Source: Spiribacter halobius (lineage in GTDB: Bacteria > Pseudomonadota > Gammaproteobacteria > Nitrococcales > Nitrococcaceae). Taken from it: a stretch of 64,000 nucleotides of DNA. Made by a program: the position numbers and the translations under genes. The notes under the pieces are model-generated. The model made no database searches and had not been told where the DNA came from. It was given only the letters and a program-made list of their open reading frames with translations. Positions 34,027 to 43,740 of this stretch are shown here, piece by piece (the first letter of the stretch is position 1; each line of letters opens with the position of its first letter). The stretch is taken from the NCBI RefSeq assembly GCF_020883455.1, contig NZ_CP086615.1:2542001-2606000 (forward strand), written 5' to 3'.

Positions 34027-34979
34027 GGCGCCCGTTCCATCGTTTCTGTGATCTGCGTTTGCCGTGAGGGCCTCCTAGGGCTCATCCGCGATGGTCGTAT
34101 GGCGCTCCAAGCACTGGTGCAATGCCGGTTCGCGCCCGGCAGTGGCACCACGGCCATGCGCGATCCTTGGAGTCCAAGCTCCTGAGCCGAGTGTGACCGT
34201 GGTTTAACGATCTCGACCAGTCGCGTGCCTCAGGACCTCCTCGCGCATGCCTCGGAGGCGGCGTGACGGTCAGTCCGCCGCGGCCGCCCCCAACGTGCTT
34301 GTCGGTCTGTCGCGGTACCGCCGGAGTTCATTACAGCGGCACAAACGAATCGCATCGGGTCGAATTAAGAGCATCCCTCTTTCCCCCGAATCAGTCCCTC
34401 CGGGGGAATGCCCCTCGCTTTGTGATAGCCACGAAAGCCGGCTTACGGATCGTCACCCCGGCGCAGCCAACGCCGCCGCGGCTCCGTCTCGTCCCGAATA
34501 CCATGCGGGATGGCGATATCCGTAGGTACCGTGAATGCCTTGGCACACATCAGCGGAACCGAGGAAGCGACATGGCGAATCAGTCACTGCAATGCAATCT
34601 TGATGATGCGCCGCGCCGCGCCGCGCCGCGCCATAGCCAGCTTTGGTTGCCGGAACCTGATCGGGCGGTTTGTATTCCAATAGCCTGAGCGGAATGCGTG
34701 GAGGGTGGCCGTGAGTATCGGACGGCTTGGGGACAAATGCAGGCTTGGTGCTGCCTGGACTATTGAGCTCATCGCGCGCCAAACACGCAGCGGATTGCGG
34801 AAATGTGGTTCACATGCGCGCATGTATTTCTATCCTCCCCAGTGACGTATCCTTGGCCCTCCCCAACACGCGGTCTCTAGGGAACACGTTGCGCACCACG
34901 TAAACGCCTACTATCAAGTTCCACGGTATTCGCGGTACATTGCAGTCTCGCAGCACTTTCAACGTGAGGAAAGCGACCA
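34027..34979. other. Long intergenic region with GCCGC tandem repeat
   Basis: About 950 bases with no supported gene. Around 34609-34632 there is a short tandem array of the 5-mer GCCGC (about four to five units). A 38-codon frame from ATG 34572, with GAGGAAG ahead, is possible but unsupported. The H-NS promoter should be near the right end. Confidence 0.4.
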
Positions 34980-35312
34980 ATGACGCAGAGCAACGTGGAT
35001 CTCTCGAAGTACAACATCGAAGAGCTCGCAACTCTCAAGAAGGACATTGACAAAGAGATTCAGGGCCGGCGCAAGCAGGACCAGAAAAAGGCACTCCGGG
35101 AGGCGAAGAAGGTAGCCGAGCGCTATGGTTTCTCCTTGACGGACTTGGTCGGTGCGCCCGCCAAGGCTGGGAAGTCTTCCGGAAAGGGCACCGTTCGATT
35201 TCGGCACCCGGAGGATCCGAGCAAGACCTGGTCGGGACGCGGCCGCAAACCCGGCTGGGTCAAGGACTGGGAAGCCAAGGGCCGTGACCTTGACGAGTTG
35301 CGAGCGGCCTGA
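34980..35312 (+). CDS. H-NS family nucleoid/xenogeneic silencing protein
   Basis: This is a 110-residue protein. The N-terminal oligomerising helix is ELATLKKDIDKEIQGRRKQD, then KKVAERYGFSLTDLVG, and the C-terminal DNA-binding motif is TWSGRGRKPGWVKDW. H-NS proteins bind AT-rich, often foreign, DNA and silence it. Its place at the edge of an accessory island suggests a mobile-element-borne silencer. The ATG follows GAGGAAAGCG. Confidence 0.93.
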   Translation: MTQSNVDLSKYNIEELATLKKDIDKEIQGRRKQDQKKALREAKKVAERYGFSLTDLVGAPAKAGKSSGKGTVRFRHPEDPSKTWSGRGRKPGWVKDWEAKGRDLDELRAA

Positions 35313-35550
35313 GTCGGCAGCGTTCGCCGGCGCGGTTACTTCACGGCCCGTGCTTCTTATCAGTGCCCTCGCCGCGCCGGCTTCGCGCCTGTTCAATTGG
35401 AGGTGATTCGGCGCTCAACCTGACCCTACTAACCGGCCAAATCCTCCCGCTGCCGGTGCGCTGTGACCTAAGGGCGAGCCTCGACTACGCCACCCTTCGT
35501 GTAGCTGGTACCGGGGCGACCCACTCCGAAACCCTTGCCGGCAAGCGCCT

Positions 35551-35796
35551 TTATTCCAACTCAAGGCGCTTTAATAGCGCCGACATGCTGCTGCCGCACG
35601 CGGTGCAAATCGCGTGCACCTCAAAAAGGTCTAGTCGGCGCTCCCCGCGCTCGTATCGCGATACGAAACTTTGGTGGGCACCCAGCTTCATCGCCAGCTC
35701 TTCTTGGTGAAGTCCGGCCGACAGCCGTAGCGCCCGCAGCTCCTTACACAGGCGCAATCGCTGACTATTCCATGGGCTGTTGCGCGTTCTCCCCAT
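35551..35796 (-). CDS. XRE-family helix-turn-helix regulator
   Basis: This is an 81-residue protein, almost entirely one HTH_3 domain: LCKELRALRLSAGLHQEELAMKLGAHQSFVSRYERGERRLDLFE. Such small Cro/C1-like proteins act as local repressors, including restriction-modification controllers and antitoxins. The low-GC stretch upstream (35800-35870) is a likely promoter shared with the divergent 35908 gene. Confidence 0.88.
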   Translation of the reverse strand: MGRTRNSPWNSQRLRLCKELRALRLSAGLHQEELAMKLGAHQSFVSRYERGERRLDLFEVHAICTACGSSMSALLKRLELE

Positions 35797-35907
35797 TAGA
35801 TAGCAAGAATAAATGCGAAATTGACATATGCAGTTTTGGCATATACTCTCCCCTGCCTACGCGGCGACTCGCGGATACGGCTTGCCCGAACCCTTGGGTA
35901 GCACCAC

Positions 35908-37083
35908 ATGCTCGTTCTGTGTTTTCTAACCTCTGATTCCAGCGCGATCGAGATCTGTCAGCAGTACTGGGCGCTCGACGATGGGGGCGCCTTCCGCCTG
36001 AAGGTCGCCACACTGGAGCACACGCACCGGATGGCTGCCGCTCAGCTTCGCCACGTTATCCGCGAGAGCTGTATCGCGGTTGATCCGGATCTCCGCTGTG
36101 CCGCGTGCGGGTCAATGGCCGTTGCCACTACTCGAGCGGAACACCTGGAAGCGCGTCGGCGCCCTACCTGGTACTGTCCGGAGTGCGCGGAGAGGCGTCG
36201 GCAGCAGCAACGTGAGGCGGAGCGGCGCCGTGCAGAAGAACTCATGGCCGAGCGACGGGCCGAAGAGGAACGACTGCGCGCACTGGTCCGCACATCGTTC
36301 CCCGTTGCCCCACTCAAGCCAGTCGATCCCGAAGCGCTCTCCCTCAGTGAGGGCGTATACCTGCTTGCTGTCACCCGGGCTGCTGCAACCGAAGACTATG
36401 AGCGCATCAAGCCGATCGCTGACTCCCCGACCCTGCTCAGCCCCCGAGCGGAATTCGATCGCATCATCCTCGAGCGCCTCTCTCGGAACGCTCTGCTATG
36501 CGTGGATCCTGACTCAATACTTGACGCATTTGATTTCCGGAATGGCGCTGTTCACCTTCGGCGCCCGCGCCGGGTCGCGTATAAATGCGCCTTTGCCCCG
36601 ACCACAGAGGCGCGAGGGTGGTTGATCGACCAGTTGGAGGCAGTTTTCGCTAGCGGTCACTGGCCTGAGCACTGGAGGAGCGAGCTACCCGAGGTTGTCA
36701 GCCTTATTGGCATTGAGCAGTGCATCGCCTATCTCGAGCTTCAACAGGCCGAGCGCGATCTCCCCTTCCGGGCTGGAACAAAGACGCGGGCGATGTTCCA
36801 GCGCATGCTCGAACACCATTCTCTGGCTCAAGCGTTCAATCACATTTGGGTCGCCGCCCGTTACGCGGCTGACCACCTGGTACGTTCCCGGATTTCGCGT
36901 TCGCACGCCGCCAACTCCGCCGTCAGTTTCCTGAATACCCGCATGGAACGTGCACGTCACGAGCACTGGAACCTCAAACCATTCCGCCCCGACCCGCGGT
37001 GCTGCCGATGTACCGTTGTGGACGTCCTGAACAACACCGTTCTTAACCTTGGAGATCTTGCATTCACGCGGTCCCCTTTGTAG
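35908..37083 (+). CDS. Zinc-ribbon/coiled-coil protein of unknown function
   Basis: This is a 391-residue protein. Residues about 62-93 hold C-x2-C and C-x2-C pairs (RCAACGSM and WYCPECAERR), then a highly charged coiled coil RRQQQREAERRRAEELMAERRAEEERL (read in two halves) to about 125. A folded C-terminal part follows with YLLAVTRAAATEDY and VSLIGIEQCIAYLELQQAERD, and a second Cys cluster near 375. The first 10-15 residues look unlike protein, so the true start may be later. I do not know the family. It is divergent from the XRE gene, which may control it. Confidence 0.7.
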   Translation: MLVLCFLTSDSSAIEICQQYWALDDGGAFRLKVATLEHTHRMAAAQLRHVIRESCIAVDPDLRCAACGSMAVATTRAEHLEARRRPTWYCPECAERRRQQQREAERRRAEELMAERRAEEERLRALVRTSFPVAPLKPVDPEALSLSEGVYLLAVTRAAATEDYERIKPIADSPTLLSPRAEFDRIILERLSRNALLCVDPDSILDAFDFRNGAVHLRRPRRVAYKCAFAPTTEARGWLIDQLEAVFASGHWPEHWRSELPEVVSLIGIEQCIAYLELQQAERDLPFRAGTKTRAMFQRMLEHHSLAQAFNHIWVAARYAADHLVRSRISRSHAANSAVSFLNTRMERARHEHWNLKPFRPDPRCCRCTVVDVLNNTVLNLGDLAFTRSPL

Positions 37084-37386
37084 CTGCTCACTTGTCGTGC
37101 CGCCAATTTCTTCGGCCTGTGCTTCTATCGCGCGACCGCTATCGGCTCACTCCCCGCTGCGCAGCGATCGAGTACAGCCAGTACCGCGCAACGCGGCGCG
37201 CGCCAAGTGGGTACGCCCAGTTCGATGCCGCGGCATCGCGGGCGGGCGTCTCGAGTGATTCCCACCGGCATGGCAGGAGTCAGGGCCGCAAAACGGCTGA
37301 CGTTGGCGGCGTAGGCACAGTGACGTGGGCGCGCCACCGGGTGTTCCAGGCTGATGGCCGCTAGGCGCAGTGCAGGAGGTTTCGCG
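37084..37386. other. Intergenic, nothing seen
   Basis: About 300 bases separating the zinc-ribbon gene from the two-gene metallophosphoesterase unit. The strong GGAGG before 37387 is the only clear signal. Confidence 0.4.
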
Positions 37387-38010
37387 ATGGCCGTGGAAAA
37401 AGACGACGATCAGGATGGCGGGCCCGAAGGCGGAAAGGACAGGCAATGGCGGGAGTTGCGCCGGCGTGCCGATGAGTCTCCGCCCAATACCCTTGAAGTT
37501 CGTGGCTTCAGACTTGCCCCGTCCGTGCAAGAGCAGCCATGCGCGACGCTGAGCGAGTGGCGAATCTATCAGATCGGGAAATCCGGCACGAGCCATCTGG
37601 TGGGCTATTGTCTCGAGCAGGACAAATGGCGGCGCACGACTGCGATCACCGAATTCTCCCTGGAGGACATGACGGCTCGCACTGAGAGCGGTCGCAAGTA
37701 TGCCCTGAGCGGCCCTCCGGATCACAAGCAGGGGCGAGCCTTGGGCGTCTGGCTGGCTGAGTGCCAACGGACCGGCATCAAGTCCTACCGCGATGTGACC
37801 GACCTCCTGCTGATGGACGTCTCGAGCCCGGACCTGCGTGCATGGGAAACAAACATCGCCCGCATTCGGCAGCACCCCGACTCGATCGACCCGGAGGCGG
37901 AGCGGCGGCGAGCGGAGATCCGCCGCGAACTCGAGGCGCATTTTGCCGAGCACCCGGAAGAGCTCGACCGGCTGTGCGCGTTCCTCAATCCGCCTAACCG
38001 CAAATCATGA
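37387..38010 (+). CDS. Unknown protein overlapping the metallophosphoesterase
   Basis: This is a 207-residue soluble protein with ATG after a strong GCAGGAGG. Readable features are a charged N-terminus, a beta-rich middle (EWRIYQIGKSGTSHLVGYCL, WRRTTAITEFSLEDM, SGRKYALSGPP) and a helical C-terminus (RRRAEIRRELEAHFAEHPEEL). I know no family. The stop overlaps the next start by four bases (ATGA), so the two products are probably made together and may interact. Confidence 0.8.
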   Translation: MAVEKDDDQDGGPEGGKDRQWRELRRRADESPPNTLEVRGFRLAPSVQEQPCATLSEWRIYQIGKSGTSHLVGYCLEQDKWRRTTAITEFSLEDMTARTESGRKYALSGPPDHKQGRALGVWLAECQRTGIKSYRDVTDLLLMDVSSPDLRAWETNIARIRQHPDSIDPEAERRRAEIRRELEAHFAEHPEELDRLCAFLNPPNRKS

Positions 38011-38846
38011 AGCGCGAGGTGCCTGAGGATCAAAGCGGAGAGAGGCACGTGCTTGATCGCATCTATATTGCCGGTGATCCACATGGGCGGTTCGATCCGC
38101 TGAACGCGGCAGCCGCTGATCGTCCCGCTGCGATGCTGATGCTCGGGGACTTCGATCTCGATACCGCCCTGGAAGTCGCCGTTGCTGATGCTCGACGCAA
38201 GTGTGATCTGTGGTGGATTCATGGCAACCACGATGTCGACCGACCTGCGTACTACCGCAATCTGTTCGAATCCAGCCTGCGCGAGCGCTGCTTCTCTGCT
38301 CGTGTGATCGAGATCGGCGGCGTGCGCTTCGCCGGGCTGGGTGGCGTCTTCCAGGCACGGATCTGGCACCCGCACAATGATGGGGGCAGGCCACGCTATC
38401 TCACGCGCGCCGAGTACCTGGCGGCCGTACCTCCGCACGAGCGCTGGCTCGGCGGCCTCCCCAGGAAGGCCCGCGCCGCGATCTTCTGGGAGGACTACGA
38501 GGCTCTCTGGCAGCAACAGGCTGATGTCCTCGTTACCCACGAGGCTCCGGCATGTCATCCATACGGATTTGCGGTGCTCGACGACTTGGCGGAGGCGATG
38601 GGGGCGCACACGATTATCCATGGCCATCACCACGTCACATACACGTACCGTTACCGGAACCGGCCCCTCACCGTGCATGGAGTCGGGCTTGCAGGCGTTC
38701 GCACCGCCGCCGGGCGCGTGCTGACTCCGGGGCTTGATGAGGAGCGTGGGACATTCGAACTAGAGCTTCAACTACCTCAGAGAGACGATCGGCCTGCCGG
38801 CGAACTGCTTACCATCAACGACCTAATGCCGCATGCGGCTAGCTAG
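38007..38846 (+). CDS. Calcineurin-like metallophosphoesterase
   Basis: This is a 279-residue enzyme with all metal-binding motifs: YIAGDPHGRFD, MLGDFDLD, WIHGNHDVD, LVTHEAPA and IIHGHHHVTY. It may act on phosphomonoesters, phosphodiesters or nucleic acid. It is translationally coupled to the unknown 37387 gene. Together they look like a two-gene cargo unit between the intron copies; a defence or toxin-antitoxin-like role is possible but unproven. Confidence 0.88.
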   Translation: MKREVPEDQSGERHVLDRIYIAGDPHGRFDPLNAAAADRPAAMLMLGDFDLDTALEVAVADARRKCDLWWIHGNHDVDRPAYYRNLFESSLRERCFSARVIEIGGVRFAGLGGVFQARIWHPHNDGGRPRYLTRAEYLAAVPPHERWLGGLPRKARAAIFWEDYEALWQQQADVLVTHEAPACHPYGFAVLDDLAEAMGAHTIIHGHHHVTYTYRYRNRPLTVHGVGLAGVRTAAGRVLTPGLDEERGTFELELQLPQRDDRPAGELLTINDLMPHAAS

Positions 38847-38935
38847 AGCTGGGAGGCGGGCCTCACGCACAACGTGAGCCCCGAGGCAGTCTCTACGCAA
38901 TGGCGCGCATCGGGATGCGCGAACGCCTCCCATCG

Positions 38936-39236
38936 GTAGAGTCGGGATGTGGCGCGGTGGCTTTAGGTCCGGCTGATCTGTTGCCGCCGCTTTCGTTTCG
39001 GCGGTGCCTAAAGGGCCGCGACCCTGACTCCGTTTCCACACCCCGCTCATCGAACCGGACGTGCGGCTCTCCCGCATCCGGCTCTCGGACAAGACTTCAC
39101 GCCTTCACCCACGGCTCGCCGCGTCCAAGCTGGGTCAGCCGCACGAGTCCGAAGTGCCCGTAGAGGTGCGAGAGGGGATAGCTCCCGCCCCGGCGTCGTC
39201 TGACCTTGTGCTTGTGGCGCAGCCACCGGCGTAACC
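38936..39236 (-). repeat. Group II intron 3' end (right copy of 300-bp direct repeat)
   Basis: This is the intact counterpart of the decayed copy at 33578-33878, same orientation, about 5.4 kb apart. The pair brackets the H-NS, XRE, zinc-ribbon and metallophosphoesterase genes and could recombine to delete them. Confidence 0.9.
39052..39084 (-). ncRNA. Group II intron domain V
   Basis: The minus strand reads GAGCCGGATGCGGGAG then AGCCGCACGTCCGGTTC, a 33-nt hairpin with the AGC/CGC-type catalytic stem and GNRA-like loop expected of domain V. It is the ribozyme's active-site helix. Confidence 0.9.
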
Positions 39237-40428
39237 GCGTCGCGGTGTAGCTGTCGAGCGCACGGTATGCTCGGACACGGGTGCCTACCTGGAAGTAGTT
39301 CGCCCAGCCGCGCAGCGTGCGATTCAACCGCCTCACCTGCTCCGTGGTCTCTAGGCACGTCGTGGAAGTCGCAGTCAGCGCACGGATCTTCTCCACCGCG
39401 CGCCGGATGCTCTTCTTCGACGGCCGCATGCCCAGCCACGGCTTGCCCGTGCTGCGCGAGTACAGCCGCCCGAACGTGTATCCCAGAAAGTCGAAGTGCT
39501 CTGCCGGCACGCGACAGACACGTGTCTTCTCCTCGTTGACCGTCAGATCCAGCCTGCCCATGATCGCGCGCATCCACTGCAAAGCCTCGTCGGCCTTGCC
39601 GCGGCGGCACAGGATCACCAGGTCATCGGCGTAGATCACCAGCTCGCTGCCCAAACGCCGGTCCAGGCCCCGCTGCTTCCACGCCAACACAAACCGGCGC
39701 ATGTACAGATTCGCCAGCAGTGGTGAGATGGGAGAACCTTGCGGGATGCCCCGCCGGCGGTGACGCGCCTCGGTGGTGCGGATCGTCCGGCCTCGTCGGT
39801 CGCTCTCCTCGACAGCACACTCCAGCCATTGCTTGATGAGGTGCAGCACACGCCGATCAACGATCCGGCGCGCCAGCGACCGCATCAGCGGGCCATGGGG
39901 AATGCTGCCGAAGTAGTCCGAGAGGTCGGCATCGACCACCTCCGGGTGGCCCCGGAACATCCGCTCTTCCACCTCCACCACCGCCTGCTGCGCGTTGCGC
40001 TTGGGTCGGTAGGCATAGAGCTCCGGCGGAAGGTCGGCCTCGAAGATCGGTTCCAGCACCAGCATTGCTGCGGTCATGCAGACCCGATCCCGAAGCGTCG
40101 AAATGCCCAGGGGCCGTCGCTTGCCGTTGGCCTTCGGGATATACACGCGCCGTATGGGCGCCGGTCGATACGTCTCCTCTCTGAGTTGGCTCGCCAGTTC
40201 CCCCAGCCACCTCTCCACCCCATAGGCCGCCACGCCCGCGAACTCCTGGCCGTCCACACCCGGCGCGCCCCGGTTGGAGCGGCACTGGGCGTAGGCATGC
40301 GCCAGGACGTCATCGCGAAAGATCTTGTCGTACAGGGCGTAGAAGCGGTAGCCGGGCTCAGCCTTCGCTTTCGCGTGCAATGCCCTTCGCAGCTTCTGAA
40401 CGCTTGCCGGAGTTGATAGGTTGCCCAA
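39097..40428 (-). CDS. ltrA: Group II intron reverse transcriptase/maturase
   Basis: The 443-residue protein, TTG start after AGGAGA, has RT blocks [53 protein letters not shown] and [11 protein letters not shown] (catalytic YADD), then a maturase X domain ([22 protein letters not shown]) and a basic DNA-binding tail. No HNH endonuclease domain is present. It splices and retro-homes the intron. The frame is intact, so mobility is possible. Confidence 0.95.
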   Translation of the reverse strand: MGNLSTPASVQKLRRALHAKAKAEPGYRFYALYDKIFRDDVLAHAYAQCRSNRGAPGVDGQEFAGVAAYGVERWLGELASQLREETYRPAPIRRVYIPKANGKRRPLGISTLRDRVCMTAAMLVLEPIFEADLPPELYAYRPKRNAQQAVVEVEERMFRGHPEVVDADLSDYFGSIPHGPLMRSLARRIVDRRVLHLIKQWLECAVEESDRRGRTIRTTEARHRRRGIPQGSPISPLLANLYMRRFVLAWKQRGLDRRLGSELVIYADDLVILCRRGKADEALQWMRAIMGRLDLTVNEEKTRVCRVPAEHFDFLGYTFGRLYSRSTGKPWLGMRPSKKSIRRAVEKIRALTATSTTCLETTEQVRRLNRTLRGWANYFQVGTRVRAYRALDSYTATRLRRWLRHKHKVRRRRGGSYPLSHLYGHFGLVRLTQLGRGEPWVKA

Positions 40429-41064
40429 TCTCCTGGTCCCTCACCGCGTCAGTGCATTCATCTTGAACCAAGGCCCCTTCCCTCCGCCGGCATTACCCGG
40501 CTTCCTCGGTACTACGAGCCTCTCCGCCACCCCAAGGTGCCCGTCCTCTCCCTCACGGGCGGGCGGTTGGTCATCCCCTCGACCACACCCAGGGGCTTCC
40601 CGTGTTGCGCGCGCTTCCCTTGTGTACATGCTGTCGCCACTACCCCGGCGCAGCGGCTGGGTGCCCTTCGCTCGCTTCCCCAGCCGTATCAGCCTTCCCC
40701 GGTATGGCTGCCAGGTCGGCCTGCGCAACGACCTTTTCGAGGCTTGCTCGGCGTTCACTCGCGTTACGGCCTGCACACTCGCGCCGTCACCGTATGTCGT
40801 GACGCACTTCACCGGAGGCTTCAGCCGTTTCGTTACCTCCACAACTGTTCCGGTTGCTTCCGGCTGGAGCGGTAGCCGGGTGGGGCTTTCACCCACTGGG
40901 AAAGCGCCGCCTTATCACGGCGCACGCCAAGAGCGGTCATTGGGCCCGATTAGCAGCAGTTGCGGCTCCAACTTGAAGTGGCGCTTTCGGCCTTTGCTGC
41001 GCCCCGCAAGCAGCCACGTACAGCGCTCTTCTAATTTCAGACTAGACGTCAAAGCGCGACCCCA

Positions 41065-42339
41065 CTAAGGCCGCGGCCGATAGATGAAATAGCGATAGTT
41101 AAGTAAACACTTGACCAGATGATGCAACCTATGCATTTCACGAAACGCTTCAAGAACTTTGCGTACAAACTCTATGAAATACATCGCTTCCGCCCTATCC
41201 TTCCGGATACCTTCGCGATATGGGTAATACGTAATTAGCTGTGAAATTTCATCGTAGTCAGTTTTATGATGAGCAATCGCGTTCCTTAGCTGGTTGTCCA
41301 ATGCATTCTCGTTCAGCGGGAACCAGCAATTATCGAGATGAGAAATTTTCAGTCCATATGGCAGATCCGCGAATGCATCCAAGTCCCTCGGTGTTTTGTT
41401 GCCGACGTCCTTGAACTTGCGGTGGTCCCCGCGATGCAGTAAATTGTTTACCCCCGCCACCAAGATCAGCTCCCTCGACAGCACCTCGGAAATGTTCTTA
41501 TAGAGCTCTCGATGAGAGTGGAAATCATCTACAGAAACACGAAGTGCGACTTTCTCGCTTTCGCTTTCATCTCTGGAATCGAGGAGATCGAGGAATAGCG
41601 CAGGCCTGAGTGCAAGCTCCGCTTGAAGAACATCCGGATAGACATCTAAGCAGTCCCTCTGGACATTCTTTAAGAAGCCCGATTCTAATGTCTGCTCAAT
41701 GAACTGATCAAGCTCTTGTTTGTGGTCAGATGCAATGCTTCGGATGACCCTAAGGTGTAGTTCTACAGCGTTCGCATTGTCGTTTGGAAGAGAGAAGGGG
41801 AAAAACACCTTCGCCAAAACGTTATAGAGAGCGAGATTCAGGTCCTGAGGTTCCTGAGAAATGACCTCTTCATTGAAGTGGCTTTTGCAAAGACGGGCGA
41901 ACAGATCTTTATTCTTGTAATAGAGGCGCAGAACTCTCTGCAGATCGTTCCGCTTCTGGTGTAGCGAGTTAAGCGCGTTCAGTCGCTGGTTGTGAAACAA
42001 ATAGCGATCATGCCCGACACGTGCTACCGCTTCCATGAAGGGCGTTCTCCCCATGACGTACTTGCCGAATGTCACCGGAAAGTCAATGTGCAGGTCAACG
42101 AAGGGGCGTGACCCGTCAAACGGCCCTTCGGTCTGAGCGAGCTCTGCGCCCCTGACCTTCATCGAAGAGCCCCAGCTAACAAATATATCAATCGCCTCGC
42201 CGCATTCAGGGCAAGCGAAGCGGAGGGGGTGTTCGTCACGGTTGGACACACCAATTCGAGTATCAATAAGGCATTGGCAGGTAGAGCACTCGAAGGTTTG
42301 GCAAAAATTCAATTCGCTGTATCTCTCTCGTTTAGCCAA
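41065..42339 (-). CDS. Zinc-ribbon protein with HEPN-like C-terminal motif
   Basis: This is a 424-residue protein. The N-terminus has a zinc ribbon, FECSTCQCLIDT then FACPECGEAID (about residues 17-50). The long middle is helical. Near residue 355 it reads LDNQLRNAIAHHKTDYDE, the R-x4-H pattern of HEPN RNases and of related HEPN/Abi proteins. I infer a possible abortive-infection or RNase role. Its base composition is clearly AT-richer than its neighbours, pointing to transfer. The start is a TTG without an obvious ribosome site, so the N-terminus is uncertain. Confidence 0.7.
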   Translation of the reverse strand: MAKRERYSELNFCQTFECSTCQCLIDTRIGVSNRDEHPLRFACPECGEAIDIFVSWGSSMKVRGAELAQTEGPFDGSRPFVDLHIDFPVTFGKYVMGRTPFMEAVARVGHDRYLFHNQRLNALNSLHQKRNDLQRVLRLYYKNKDLFARLCKSHFNEEVISQEPQDLNLALYNVLAKVFFPFSLPNDNANAVELHLRVIRSIASDHKQELDQFIEQTLESGFLKNVQRDCLDVYPDVLQAELALRPALFLDLLDSRDESESEKVALRVSVDDFHSHRELYKNISEVLSRELILVAGVNNLLHRGDHRKFKDVGNKTPRDLDAFADLPYGLKISHLDNCWFPLNENALDNQLRNAIAHHKTDYDEISQLITYYPYREGIRKDRAEAMYFIEFVRKVLEAFREMHRLHHLVKCLLNYRYFIYRPRP

Positions 42340-42555
42340 TACACTGATGGCATGGTAGCACCCAATTCGTGTGGGTTGAGAGTCGGGTGTTGAAAGCCAG
42401 CCGACCTACGTTCGGCTGCGCGATACCGCGAGCGGCATTGGGTCGTTCTGCGCCATTCGAGGGCAGTTTCCGGCCGCTCTGAGGAAAGCCCGCCGCCGCA
42501 GGGAATAGTGCATGTGTCCTACTCAGCGTCGATGGATACCACAGAGCACGTTTGG

Positions 42556-43740
42556 CTACCCCGCGCCGATACCGTCAAAAACTTCGTCGCCGCGACGGAG
42601 GGCGTCGTCCTTCGATTGGCCGGTCGCGTGGCTATAAATGTCGAGACTCGTGTCATGACTGTGTCTGAGCAGTCGGCGGATGACGACCCGCGGGAGCACA
42701 CCGTCAAGTAGGTGGCTGGCACGGCTGTGACGGAGCCAGTGCGGCGATGCGCGTTCGAGGCTTACGGAGATGTGTGTTGGCGCATACTCGTCACGCGCTA
42801 GCCGGGCACCCTCCCTAAAGAGCTCGGTGAGCACCCGGTAGATTTGCCGCGTCGAGAGTGCGCGGCGCTGCTCCCCAACAGAGGGAACCAACGCGAGCGT
42901 CTCCTTCGGGTGTGGCTGCGGGTGGCGCTGCAAAGAGACACGAAATCGGATGAGCGCCTCAACAAGCCGCGCCGAGCAGTCGATAGCGGCGGGTTTGGCA
43001 CCCTTGCCGAGGATCTGAAGCCGCCAGGTCTCGCCGCCGTCCGCCGAACGAAAGGACCCCATGGTGTGGGTTGCCATCTCCTCGGTGCGAAGCGCGGCGA
43101 TGTAGGCGAGCGTGAGGAGCCAGCGGTCACGTTCATAGGCAGCAACCGCCCGCTCTGTCCTCAGGGGCCTCATCTGGAGTGCTCTCCACACGTACGCAAG
43201 TGCCGCGCGCTCGAGGAAGCGCTCGCCTTGGATCTCGAAATCACCCTTGTGTGCACGTGACGTCTCAGCGCTGGGGAGATAATCGAGCGCGAAGCTCTCA
43301 AGATCGAACGGGTTCACTCGGAGATACCCGCTGCGCCGGAGGTAGGCGAAGAAACGCCGAAGCATTCCGAGCTCCCGGCGGATGCCTTCGCGGGAAAGCG
43401 GCGCGGTGAAGGGTCGCCAGCGAGGGTCGGTCCGGCGGTGACGCTGCGGTGACGTCCAGCGCTCCGGCGGTGAAGGTGCCGCGAGAAAGTCACGGTAGCC
43501 AAGGGCCTCCTCGCGGCGTAGCCCCTGAAAGTCCCCGTGCCCCATGTGCTCCAGCCATAGCAGAAACCGGTTCAGCACGGTGCCATATGCGCGAGCGGTA
43601 TGTGGTGAGCGCCCCCGCAGCTCCCGGAGGAAGGACTCGACAATCTCAGCGTCCGTCCGGGCACGCGTGAGTGGCTGCGCGGTGTCCGGTGCCGCGGCAC
43701 GCCCAGCGCTCTGATCAGGTCGTAGCGAACGATCGGTCAT
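42556..43740 (-). CDS. Tyrosine recombinase (phage/XerC-type integrase)
   Basis: I use the ATG at 43740; a TTG at 43764 is the longest option. The 394-residue protein has a SAM-like N-terminal domain (FLRELRGRSPHTARAYGTVL, FLLWLEHMGHG) and the catalytic residues: Arg in AYIAALRTEEM, HWLRHSRASHLL (H-x-x-R), LLRHSHDTSLDIYSH with the second His and the nucleophilic Tyr. It can integrate or excise mobile DNA. It lies between the HEPN-like and KfrA-like genes and no att repeat was found. Confidence 0.9.
   Translation of the reverse strand: MTDRSLRPDQSAGRAAAPDTAQPLTRARTDAEIVESFLRELRGRSPHTARAYGTVLNRFLLWLEHMGHGDFQGLRREEALGYRDFLAAPSPPERWTSPQRHRRTDPRWRPFTAPLSREGIRRELGMLRRFFAYLRRSGYLRVNPFDLESFALDYLPSAETSRAHKGDFEIQGERFLERAALAYVWRALQMRPLRTERAVAAYERDRWLLTLAYIAALRTEEMATHTMGSFRSADGGETWRLQILGKGAKPAAIDCSARLVEALIRFRVSLQRHPQPHPKETLALVPSVGEQRRALSTRQIYRVLTELFREGARLARDEYAPTHISVSLERASPHWLRHSRASHLLDGVLPRVVIRRLLRHSHDTSLDIYSHATGQSKDDALRRGDEVFDGIGAG

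Larger units (their letters stand above)
38936..40925 (-). mobile_element. Group II intron, complete, with reverse transcriptase
   Basis: On the minus strand the intron starts GTGCGCCGTGATAAGGCGGC at 40925, matching the GTGYG 5' consensus, and ends AGTCGGGA-complement ...GACTCTAC at 38936 (AY end). Between them are the RT frame, a domain V hairpin at 39052-39084 and a domain VI-like helix. The length is 1990 bp. An RT without an endonuclease domain is typical of group IIC introns, which insert after terminators. Its last 300 bp recur at 33578-33878. Confidence 0.85.

Noticed and set aside
34609-34632. GCCGC tandem array as a CRISPR-like or regulatory repeat
   Set aside because: Too short and without spacers; a simple microsatellite.
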